Shown here piece by piece: positions 11,704-18,119 of a stretch of 64,000 bases of DNA; the first letter of the stretch is position 1; each line of letters begins with the position of its first letter. A program made the translations under genes and the position numbers. Below the pieces are notes generated by a model. The model was not told where the DNA came from and ran no database searches. It worked only from the letters and a program-made list of their open reading frames with translations. The DNA lies in assembly GCF_001427225.1 (NCBI RefSeq), contig NZ_LMFH01000009.1, positions 62,001-126,000 on the forward strand, written 5' to 3'. The DNA comes from Lysobacter sp. Root494. GTDB lineage: Bacteria > Pseudomonadota > Gammaproteobacteria > Xanthomonadales > Xanthomonadaceae.

Positions 11704-11766
11704 TTCGACCTTCGACCTTCGACCTTCGACCTTCGACCTTCGACCTTCGACCTTCGACCTTCGACG
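11704..11766. repeat. Heptanucleotide tandem array (TTCGACC)x9
   Basis: Eight perfect copies of TTCGACC and a ninth with a final G. It lies in the gap between the YchJ-like gene and the convergent lipoprotein gene. Seven is not a multiple of three, so all frames stay open across it and produce spurious repetitive reading frames. Copy number is likely to vary between strains. Confidence 0.95.
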
Positions 11767-11806
11767 TGCGCACAGCGCACTGCGGCGTCTTCGCCGGTTT
11801 GCGGAC

Positions 11807-11834
11807 AAAAAAAGGCGCGGCTTGCGGCCGCGCC
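11807..11834 (-). terminator. Rho-independent terminator of the lipoprotein/LysM genes
   Basis: Read on the minus strand: stem GGCGCGGC, loop CGCAA, stem GCCGCGCC with partial register, followed directly by seven T. It lies about 50 bases past the lipoprotein stop. A second GC hairpin (CCCCGC/GCGGGG near 11847-11864) precedes it. Confidence 0.85.
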
Positions 11835-11884
11835 GGGCTTGCCCAACCCCGCCTTGCGGCGGGGCGGAGAGAGGCAGAAAGGCG

Positions 11885-12379
11885 TTACTTGACCTCGAAC
11901 TCGCGCGTCTGCACGACGTTGCCGTCGAGCGAGACTTCGACCTTGTACTTGCCGGTCGGCCAGCCGTCGGGCTTGGCGATGTGGAATTCGGTGTTGCCGG
12001 TGCCGGTCGCGTTGATGTCGCGGGTCTCCTCGTTGACGGTCTGGTTGCTGTCGACGTGGGTCCACTTCACGCCCAGCTTGGCGGGCACGCTGGCGGCGGG
12101 GTCGCTGGTGCTGGTGCCGATCGAGGCATAGATCGTGTCGTTCTTGGCGAACGTGGTGGCGGGCGTGGCGACCTTCATGTCGGCGCCGACGGCATTGCCG
12201 AGGTCGACGCTGGTGACCTGGGCGGTGGCGGCCGGGGCCGGGGTGGCCGGTGCAGGCGTGGTGGCCGGCGGCGGCGTGGTCGCGACCGGAGCGGCTTCTT
12301 CCTTCTTCTTGCAGCCGACGATGGCGACGGTGCCGAGCAATGCGACCAGCAGGGCAGACGGGATGCGATTGCGATTCAT
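11885..12379 (-). CDS. Small lipoprotein with alanine/proline/threonine linker
   Basis: 164 residues. Signal peptide with lipobox IVGC (Cys23), a short lysine run KKKEE, then a low-complexity Ala-Pro-Thr linker (about 30-62) and a beta-rich C-terminal domain ending GKYKVEVSLDGNVVQTREFEVK over two stretches. It looks like an envelope lipoprotein holding an immunoglobulin-like domain away from the membrane. Function not recognised. It follows the LysM gene by 41 bases on the same strand, so the two are probably cotranscribed. Confidence 0.82.
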   Translation of the reverse strand: MNRNRIPSALLVALLGTVAIVGCKKKEEAAPVATTPPPATTPAPATPAPAATAQVTSVDLGNAVGADMKVATPATTFAKNDTIYASIGTSTSDPAASVPAKLGVKWTHVDSNQTVNEETRDINATGTGNTEFHIAKPDGWPTGKYKVEVSLDGNVVQTREFEVK

Positions 12380-12420
12380 GCGTGCGTTCCTTTGTGCGAA
12401 GTCAAACGGAATACGGGCGA

Positions 12421-12741
12421 TCACTCTTCTGCGGCCGGCAGCTTGAGCACCTGGCCGGGGAAGATCTTGTCGGGATCATCGATCTGGTCGCGATTGGCTT
12501 CGAAGATCGCGTGCCACTTGCTCGCCTTGCCGTAATGCTCCTTGGCGATGTGCGACAGCGTGTCGCCCTTCGCCACGGTATAGGTGCTTCCACCGGCACC
12601 GCCGGTGCCGCCACTGCCGCCGGTGATCTCCTCGGTGGAAGATGCCCCGGACTGCACGTTGGAAAAATCGGGCTTGCCCTGCTCGGTGCTGCTCGAGCCG
12701 CTCTGCACGTTCGAAAAATCAGGCTTCTTCTCGTTGCTCAT
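12421..12741 (-). CDS. LysM-domain protein
   Basis: 106 residues. The N-terminus carries a twofold repeat of KPDFSNVQSG(S/A)SSTE, then a Gly-rich linker, then one LysM domain (about 53-102: YTVAKGDTLSHIAKEHYG to PGQVLKLP) that binds peptidoglycan. There is no signal peptide, as in YgaU/LysM proteins of the BON-LysM type. A strong ribosome site, GGAGGAG, precedes the ATG at 12741. Together with the next gene it forms a small envelope-related unit. Confidence 0.87.
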   Translation of the reverse strand: MSNEKKPDFSNVQSGSSSTEQGKPDFSNVQSGASSTEEITGGSGGTGGAGGSTYTVAKGDTLSHIAKEHYGKASKWHAIFEANRDQIDDPDKIFPGQVLKLPAAEE

Positions 12742-12839
12742 GTGAGGGGTCTCCTCCCCGGCGTCTTGTCGACGCCCCAACGGTCGCACGTGCCCTGTTA
12801 AGGAAATATTGCGGACACACGCAAAACTGAATCCCGGAC

Positions 12840-13661
12840 CTACTGTCGCGCGTCGCGCCCCGCTACCGGCCGTCCGGTCCCGGGCGTGGCGCGCCAGGGG
12901 TTGATATCGAGCCCGCCGCGGCGGGTGTAGCGCGCCTCCACCGACAGCGACTGCGGCCGCGCGCGCGCAACCAGGTCGGTGAAGATGCGTTCGACGCACT
13001 GCTCGTGGAATTCGGCGTGGTCGCGGAAGGACACGAGGTAGCGCAGCAGCGCGGCGCGATCCAGGCGCGGGCCGCGATAGGCGATCGTGACCCGTGCCCA
13101 GTCGGGCTGGCCGGTAACCGGGCAGTTGGACTTGAGTACCGAACTGGTGAGCGTCTCTTCCACCACTTGCGTTGTATCGGCGCGCAACAGGGCCGCGTCG
13201 GGCGGGCCGTAACAATCGATCGTGGTGGTTTCCTCGTCGATGGACGCGGCGTTGCCGGTGTCATCGATTGGCGGCAGGCCGGAACGCACCTGCACCCGCG
13301 CCCCGGCCGCGCGCGACAGGTCTTCGGCGATGCGTTCGCGCACGCTCTCGTCGCTGTCGAAGCGGGTGGCGTTGAAGGAGTTGAGGTAGAGCTTGAGCGA
13401 CTTGGATTCGACCAGGAACGGCGAATCAGCCGGCACCTCGAACGTCGCCGTGGCGACGCGCGGGCGGCCGTGGCGATCGAGCCAGCTCAGTTCGTAGGCG
13501 TGCCAGCGGTCCATGCCGATAAAGGGCAGGCCGGCGGGCGCGCCGTCGTCGATGCCGATATGGCCGCGGCCCAGCGCGCGCGGGATCGGGAAGAGCAGGG
13601 ACGCGTCGTATTCGCGCGGATAGTCGACGTGGCGGCCGAGGGGCAGGTCTTGCGTGGTCAT
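12840..13661 (-). CDS. queF: NADPH-dependent 7-cyano-7-deazaguanine reductase
   Basis: 273 residues, the long two-domain form as in E. coli (282). Reduces preQ0 to preQ1 in queuosine biosynthesis; cytoplasmic. The QueF signature [11 protein letters not shown] is present, and the covalent catalytic cysteine is C180 in [11 protein letters not shown], with the general acid D187 in the same motif. HEQCVERI near residue 225 supplies the substrate-binding His-Glu. ATG at 13661 chosen; upstream codons do not match the family. Confidence 0.96.
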   Translation of the reverse strand: MTTQDLPLGRHVDYPREYDASLLFPIPRALGRGHIGIDDGAPAGLPFIGMDRWHAYELSWLDRHGRPRVATATFEVPADSPFLVESKSLKLYLNSFNATRFDSDESVRERIAEDLSRAAGARVQVRSGLPPIDDTGNAASIDEETTTIDCYGPPDAALLRADTTQVVEETLTSSVLKSNCPVTGQPDWARVTIAYRGPRLDRAALLRYLVSFRDHAEFHEQCVERIFTDLVARARPQSLSVEARYTRRGGLDINPWRATPGTGRPVAGRDARQ

Positions 13662-13816
13662 GCGGTCATTGTATTGGCGGGCGTTCCGCGCTGCCGCCAT
13701 CCGCCGTCATTTCCGCTGCGCCGGCATGACGGGAAAAGCGGTGCGCAGGAATCGGATATCGCGACGCGCGCGGCCCGCGAACACTGCGAACTCCGCACAC
13801 CGCCCGATTCCCGCCC

Positions 13817-14458
13817 ATGCTCACCTTCTACGATTACCTCCCCTCGCAGAACGCCTGGAAAGTGCGCCAGCTGCTCGCCCACCTGCAGTTGCCGCATCGC
13901 ACGCGCCTGGTCGGCATCTTCGAAGGCGAAGGCCGCAGCGATGCCTATCGCGCGATCAGTCCCACCGGCACCGTGCCCGCGATCGAATTCGACGGCGGCC
14001 GCGGGCTCGCCGAATCCAACGCGATCCTGATGCATCTCGCACAGGGCACGCCGTACCTGCCCAAGGATCCGTTCGAACGCGCGAAGACGTGGCAGTGGCT
14101 GTGCTTCGAGCAGGAGCGCATCGAAAGCCAGATCGGTGCACTGCGCCACTGGACGCTCACCGGCAAGCTCGCGCGACGGCCGCAGGTGCTGGTCGAACTC
14201 AAGCGCAATGCCGGCCGCAACGCACTGGAGATCCTCGAACGCGAATTCGCCGCGCGCGAATTCATCGCAGGCGAGCGTTACGGCATCGCCGACATCGCGC
14301 TGTTCGCCTACGGCAGCCGTGCGGAGGAAGCCGGCTTCGACCTGCAGCCGTATCCGCACCTGCGTGGCTGGATCGCGCGCGTGCAGGCGCAACCGGGCTT
14401 CGGCGCGCCGATGCATCCGTATTCGATCGATCCGTATTCAGTGCGGGAACTGGGCTGA
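13817..14458 (+). CDS. Glutathione S-transferase family protein
   Basis: 213 residues, standard length. N-terminal thioredoxin-like domain (1-80) with YDYLPSQNAWKVRQLL and the cis-proline/ESNAI segment GTVPAIEF..LAESNAILMHLA that binds glutathione, then an all-helical C-terminal domain with FIAGERYGIADIALFAY (the N-capping box). A serine in place of the usual tyrosine near residue 10 suggests a beta- or theta-like class. Substrate unknown. Confidence 0.9.
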   Translation: MLTFYDYLPSQNAWKVRQLLAHLQLPHRTRLVGIFEGEGRSDAYRAISPTGTVPAIEFDGGRGLAESNAILMHLAQGTPYLPKDPFERAKTWQWLCFEQERIESQIGALRHWTLTGKLARRPQVLVELKRNAGRNALEILEREFAAREFIAGERYGIADIALFAYGSRAEEAGFDLQPYPHLRGWIARVQAQPGFGAPMHPYSIDPYSVRELG

Positions 14459-14573
14459 GTTGTCTGGGCGTTTCCCGATTCGTCCGCAGTGACGCGTCGT
14501 ACCGCAGCAAACAAAAATCGCGATGCGCGCGGCGACGCGACGACTGGGCCAGACGCAGCCCTGTCGGCTGCGA

Positions 14574-14644
14574 GGCCGGCCGCGCGTCTGATCCAGTGAT
14601 TCCCGCATCGGAACCCCGGTCCGGATGGTTCCCTGCGGCCGGCC
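14574..14644. repeat. Nested inverted repeat, possible structured RNA or REP relic
   Basis: Outer arms GGCCGGCCGC and GCGGCCGGCC pair perfectly; inner arms GGAACC and GGTTCC pair perfectly around an 11-base loop. The 71-bp unit could fold as one long hairpin. It is too far from the GST stop (115 bases) and has no T run, so a plain terminator is less likely. Confidence 0.5.
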
Positions 14645-14796
14645 CGTTGGCGCGGTAGGCAATCAGTCACGGCAACGCTCCGGAGCGAAAACGCATCCGA
14701 ATCAGGGAGTTCCGCCGGCTGCGCCTCCTTTTCGAAGGGCCATTCCAGACAGGTCTTCAGTGGGGTGACTTCCGGCACAGGTGAATTATCGGTGTG

Positions 14797-14816
14797 GTGT
14801 TGTAGTCTACCAACAC
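14797..14816. promoter_or_regulatory. Palindromic operator candidate before the small paralogous genes
   Basis: GTGTTGTAG, one T, then CTACcAACAC: a 9-bp inverted repeat with one bulged base, centred about 60 bases before the first small ORF. The half-site TGTAG is reminiscent of BlaI/MecI-type operators but that link is only a guess. Confidence 0.45.
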
Positions 14817-14867
14817 ACCGAGTCACAACCGCTCCAGCCAGCCCCCCACGCCCCCGAGGAAACCGCC

Positions 14868-15056
14868 ATGAACGTCCGCACCTTCGAAGCCCGCCGCAAC
14901 GACGCCGCCAAGTCCGCTCCCGCCTCCCAGCCTGCCCCGGTCCGCCATCTGCATCGCGAACGCGATTTCGGCGTCGGTTACGGCAACAGCAGCGGCTATG
15001 CCAGCAACCGTCGTTATTCCAGCAACGCCTTCCAGCCGCTGTTCCGCTGCGCGTAA
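14868..15056 (+). CDS. Small protein, paralogue 1 (GYGNSSGY/PLFRCA motif)
   Basis: 62 residues, not recognised. The last 40 residues (from APVRHLHRERDFG to the end) match the next gene almost position by position: (L/V)HR(E/Q)RDFG(V/I)GYGNSSGY, then (S/T)SN(A/G)F and the shared ending PLFRCA. The N-terminus is variable, polar and rich in Ala/Pro. No signal peptide or membrane segment. A purine ribosome site (CGAGGAAA) lies at good distance before the ATG. The paralogy 50 bases away argues strongly that both are real genes. Confidence 0.8.
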   Translation: MNVRTFEARRNDAAKSAPASQPAPVRHLHRERDFGVGYGNSSGYASNRRYSSNAFQPLFRCA

Positions 15057-15108
15057 CGCGCACGCCACTCCGGTGGCTGTCGTCCCCCGCAGCCCCGAGG
15101 AGATCGTC

Positions 15109-15336
15109 ATGAACGCCCGTTTTGTCGAAACCAGCGCTTCCTTCCGTCCCGACCACCAGCCGCCCGTCGCCATCGTGATCACCGCGCCATCCGGCGCGAA
15201 CACCGGCCTGCAGGCACCGATGCGCCACGTGCACCGCCAGCGCGACTTCGGCATCGGTTATGGAAACAGCAGCGGCTATGGCCGCGATCGCAGCTACACC
15301 AGCAACGGCTTCGCCCCGCTGTTCCGTTGCGCCTGA
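15109..15336 (+). CDS. Small protein, paralogue 2 (GYGNSSGY/PLFRCA motif)
   Basis: 75 residues, not recognised. Shares about two thirds identity with the C-terminal 40 residues of the preceding gene, including RDFGIGYGNSSGYG and the ending PLFRCA with a penultimate cysteine. The N-terminal half differs completely. Ribosome site CGAGGAGA precedes the ATG. Gap to paralogue 1 is 52 bases, so the pair is probably one transcript made by tandem duplication. A 9-bp-stem hairpin follows the stop. Confidence 0.82.
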   Translation: MNARFVETSASFRPDHQPPVAIVITAPSGANTGLQAPMRHVHRQRDFGIGYGNSSGYGRDRSYTSNGFAPLFRCA

Positions 15337-15344
15337 GATCCCGT

Positions 15345-15372
15345 CGTCATCGCCTCGCCCCGCGCGATGACG
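15345..15372 (+). terminator. Hairpin after the small paralogous pair
   Basis: CGTCATCGC (15345-15353) pairs with GCGATGACG (15364-15372). No clear T tract follows, so termination is plausible rather than certain. Confidence 0.5.
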
Positions 15373-15502
15373 CCTGAAAGTCCCCTTCCCCGTGGGTGCG
15401 GCCCCGGCCGGCGCGCAGGCCTCATCTCCCTGCGCGCTGGCCGGTGATGCTTTGGTCGAAGCCGGTTTCGGTCGCATCGCCGCCGCGTGTATCGTCGGGC
15501 GC

Positions 15503-15952
15503 ATGAACGAATCTTCCGCCCCCAGGCGCGCGCTGTTCCGCAGCGGCGTCAGTCTCGCCGACCTCAACGCGATGTCGAAGAACACGGCGATGGAGCCGCT
15601 CGGCATCGAATTCACCGAACTCGGCCCCGACTACCTGCGCGGCACCATGCCGGTCGATGCGCGCACGCACCAGCCATACGGCCTGCTGCATGGCGGCGCC
15701 TCGGTGCTGCTGGCCGAAACGCTGGGCAGTTCCGCCGGTGGCCTGTGCGCGCCGGAAGGCAAGGGCGTGGTCGGCATCGAGATCAACGCCAACCATCTTC
15801 GCGGCGTGCGCGAAGGCATCGTCACCGGTACTGCGCGGCCGCTGCATGTCGGCGGCAGCACGCAGGTGTGGGAGATCCGCATCGAGGACGAGGCTGGCCG
15901 CCTGGTCTGCATCTCGCGGCTGACCTTGGCGGTGGTAAGCCGGCCGGCCTGA
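15503..15952 (+). CDS. Hotdog-fold acyl-CoA thioesterase, MenI/YdiI-like
   Basis: 149 residues. The segment QPYGLLHGGASVLLAETLGS is very close to the active site of YdiI/MenI-type thioesterases, with H63 and the catalytic E72; the later GIEINANHLRGVREG also fits. It would hydrolyse an aromatic or fatty acyl-CoA in the cytoplasm. No menaquinone genes are nearby, so general PaaI/YdiI-type clean-up of acyl-CoA is the safer reading. Start at 15503 is the ATG that fits family length. Confidence 0.88.
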   Translation: MNESSAPRRALFRSGVSLADLNAMSKNTAMEPLGIEFTELGPDYLRGTMPVDARTHQPYGLLHGGASVLLAETLGSSAGGLCAPEGKGVVGIEINANHLRGVREGIVTGTARPLHVGGSTQVWEIRIEDEAGRLVCISRLTLAVVSRPA

Positions 15953-16062
15953 AGCGGCGCGTTGCGCGCGAGTTCGACCTCGGCATCATGCGGGCAGCGC
16001 GCTACGCAAAAACGAAAACATCGTCTCCCGTACGGCGGCGCCAGCGAGTATCGTTCCGCCCC

Positions 16063-16869
16063 ATGACCGCGCCGTCCCCCACCATCGGCGCCAACGCGCC
16101 AGGGGCGCGTCTGGCGCGCGCCTTTCGCTACGTCTATCGCGTGCCAATGCTGCTCTGGCATCTGCTGGTCGACCTCCCGCTGACCATATTGCTGACGACG
16201 CCGCTCACGGCAAGGCTGCGCTGGGGCGACGAATCGCTCGAATACCGCGCCATCCGCGCGTGGTCGGCCGGCCTGATGCATGTGTTCGGCTTCCGCCTGC
16301 GCCGCGTCGGCACGCCGTTGCCCGGCGCGGCCCTGTTCGTCGCCAACCACGTCAGCTGGATCGACATCGAGACGCTGCACAGCCAGCGCATGATGGGCTT
16401 CGTCGCCAAGCGCGAAATCCAGAGCTGGCCGGTGGTCGGCTGGCTCGCGCAGCGCGGCGAAACCATCTTCCATGCCCGCGGCAGCACCGAATCGCTGGGC
16501 GGCGTGCTGCATGAAATGCTCTCGCGCCTGCGCAACGGACGCAGCGTCGGTGTCTTCCCGGAAGGCGGCACGCGCGGCGGCCGCGAGATCGGCCCGTTCC
16601 ATGCACGGATCTTCCTCGCCGCCGTCGAGGCTGGCGTGCCGGTGCAACCGGTCGCGCTGCGCTATGGCGAAGGTGGGAGCGCGCAGCACATCGTCGCGTT
16701 CCAGCCGCGCGAAAGCTTCTTCGCCAACTTCGTCCGCCTGCTCGGCGAACCGGCGCGCGTGGCCGAAGTGCATTTCCTCGAACCGATCAGCCCCGGTGAA
16801 ACCGATGGCCGGCGCCGCCTTGCTGAACTGGCCCGCAGCCGCATCATCGACGCGATGACGGCCGCCTGA
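16063..16869 (+). CDS. 1-acylglycerol-3-phosphate O-acyltransferase family (PlsC-like)
   Basis: 268 residues. A membrane-anchoring hydrophobic stretch (VPMLLWHLLVDLPLTILL) precedes the acyltransferase domain. The catalytic HX4D is in NHVSWID, and VFPEGGTRGG is the acceptor-binding motif. It transfers an acyl chain to a lysophospholipid or related acceptor at the inner membrane. Whether it is the main PlsC or a second, ornithine-lipid or other acyltransferase cannot be told. ATG at 16063 is the only reasonable start. Confidence 0.9.
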   Translation: MTAPSPTIGANAPGARLARAFRYVYRVPMLLWHLLVDLPLTILLTTPLTARLRWGDESLEYRAIRAWSAGLMHVFGFRLRRVGTPLPGAALFVANHVSWIDIETLHSQRMMGFVAKREIQSWPVVGWLAQRGETIFHARGSTESLGGVLHEMLSRLRNGRSVGVFPEGGTRGGREIGPFHARIFLAAVEAGVPVQPVALRYGEGGSAQHIVAFQPRESFFANFVRLLGEPARVAEVHFLEPISPGETDGRRRLAELARSRIIDAMTAA

Positions 16870-17025
16870 CGGCGGCGCACGGATGCGCCTTTCCACGCAT
16901 GTTTTCACGCGTTCCAGCCGGGGCGCGGTAGCACGCTGTGGACGGCGGCATCGAACAGGGTGTCGATCGCGGAATCGGAAGCCCGTTCGAGTGCCCGCTC
17001 GAATCGCACGGACTATCGTCAGCTG

Positions 17026-18042
17026 ATGCTCACCGCCGCCGATTACCAACCGCCGCGCTGGCTGCGCAACGCCCACGTGCAATCGCTGCTGGGCACGAGC
17101 GCGCTGCGGCGGCGGCGCGGCGAACGCGTTTTGCGTGAGTGCGGCGCCGTGACGACCGCTCACGTGATCGACGGCGGCGACGGCGTCCGCCTGCAGGGCC
17201 TCTACAGCATCGTGCCGGGCGTGCCCACGCGCGGGCTTGCCCTGTTGCTGCATGGCTGGGAAGGCAGCGCCGAATCCAGCTACATGCGGCTGACCGCGGC
17301 GCAACTGCTGCGCCGCGGCTTCGAGGTGTTCCGCCTCAACTTCCGCGACCATGGCGACACCCACCACCTCAACGAAGGCATCTTCCACTCCAACCGCATC
17401 GACGAAGTGGTGTATGCCGCCTGCGATGTCGCGCGGCGCTTTCCGCGCCGGCCGCTGGTCATCGGCGGCTATTCACTCGGCGGCAACTTCGCCCTGCGGC
17501 TGGCATTGCGCGCACCCACCGCCGGCCTGGAGATCACCCATGTCGCGGCGGTGTGCCCGGTGCTCGACCCGGCGCGGACGATGGAGTCCATGGAGCAGGG
17601 CCTGCCGCTGTACATGTGGTATTTCGAGCGCAAGTGGCGCGGCTCGCTGGCGCGCAAGCGCGAGCTGTTCCCGCAGGTGCACGCGTTCGACAATTCCGTG
17701 CTGAGCCTGCGCATGCGCCCCCTGACCCAATGGCTGGTCGAGCGCCATACCGAGTTCGGCACGCTGGACCGCTATTTCGATGGCTATTCGATCGCCGGCA
17801 GCCGCCTCGTCGGGCTGCAGGTGCCGGCGAGCGTGCTGATGGCGGCCGACGATCCGGTGATTCCGGTCGAAGGCTTCCATCAGCTGCGCCTGCCGGCGCA
17901 CGCGCAGGTGGAAATCGCACCGTGGGGCGGCCATTGCGGCTTTATCGAGAACGCGCGGCTGGAAGGCTTCGCGGAGCGCTGGGTGGCGGAGCGGCTGGCC
18001 GCCGCGTTGCCGGTCACCGAAACCATCCCGGAACCCGCCTGA
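17026..18042 (+). CDS. Alpha/beta hydrolase, YheT family
   Basis: 338 residues. Starts LTAADYQPPRWLRNAHVQSL, the typical N-terminus of YheT-type hydrolases. LLLHGWEGSAES forms the oxyanion loop, GGYSLGGN carries the nucleophile serine, MAADDPVIP the acid and WGGHCGF the histidine. Predicted carboxylesterase; physiological substrate unknown. The ATG at 17026 is preferred over a GTG 66 bases upstream because homology starts right after it. Confidence 0.9.
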   Translation: MLTAADYQPPRWLRNAHVQSLLGTSALRRRRGERVLRECGAVTTAHVIDGGDGVRLQGLYSIVPGVPTRGLALLLHGWEGSAESSYMRLTAAQLLRRGFEVFRLNFRDHGDTHHLNEGIFHSNRIDEVVYAACDVARRFPRRPLVIGGYSLGGNFALRLALRAPTAGLEITHVAAVCPVLDPARTMESMEQGLPLYMWYFERKWRGSLARKRELFPQVHAFDNSVLSLRMRPLTQWLVERHTEFGTLDRYFDGYSIAGSRLVGLQVPASVLMAADDPVIPVEGFHQLRLPAHAQVEIAPWGGHCGFIENARLEGFAERWVAERLAAALPVTETIPEPA

Positions 18043-18119
18043 GCGCCCGTACCGGACCCGCGCCGGGGCCGCCACGCGGCTTACAATCGCCGGCTCTGCA
18101 ATTTCCCTGAAGCAAGCCC

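Larger units (their letters stand above)
14459..14867. other. 409-bp intergenic region with nested inverted repeats
   Basis: No gene is supported here. It contains a perfect 10-bp inverted repeat (14574-14583 with 14635-14644) enclosing a perfect 6-bp one (14610-14615 with 14627-14632). Nearer the next gene lies a palindromic operator candidate at 14797-14816. Confidence 0.6.

Noticed and set aside
11540-12065. Frames with repeated RRSKVEG peptides
   Set aside because: A translation of the heptanucleotide array, present in all three minus frames; not a protein repeat.
13678-13735. Possible fifth copy of the family A element (CGTCATTTCCGCTGCGCCGG..ATGACG)
   Set aside because: Only a fragment of the end motif is present and the inner ATCCAG..ACTTT parts are missing; could be chance.
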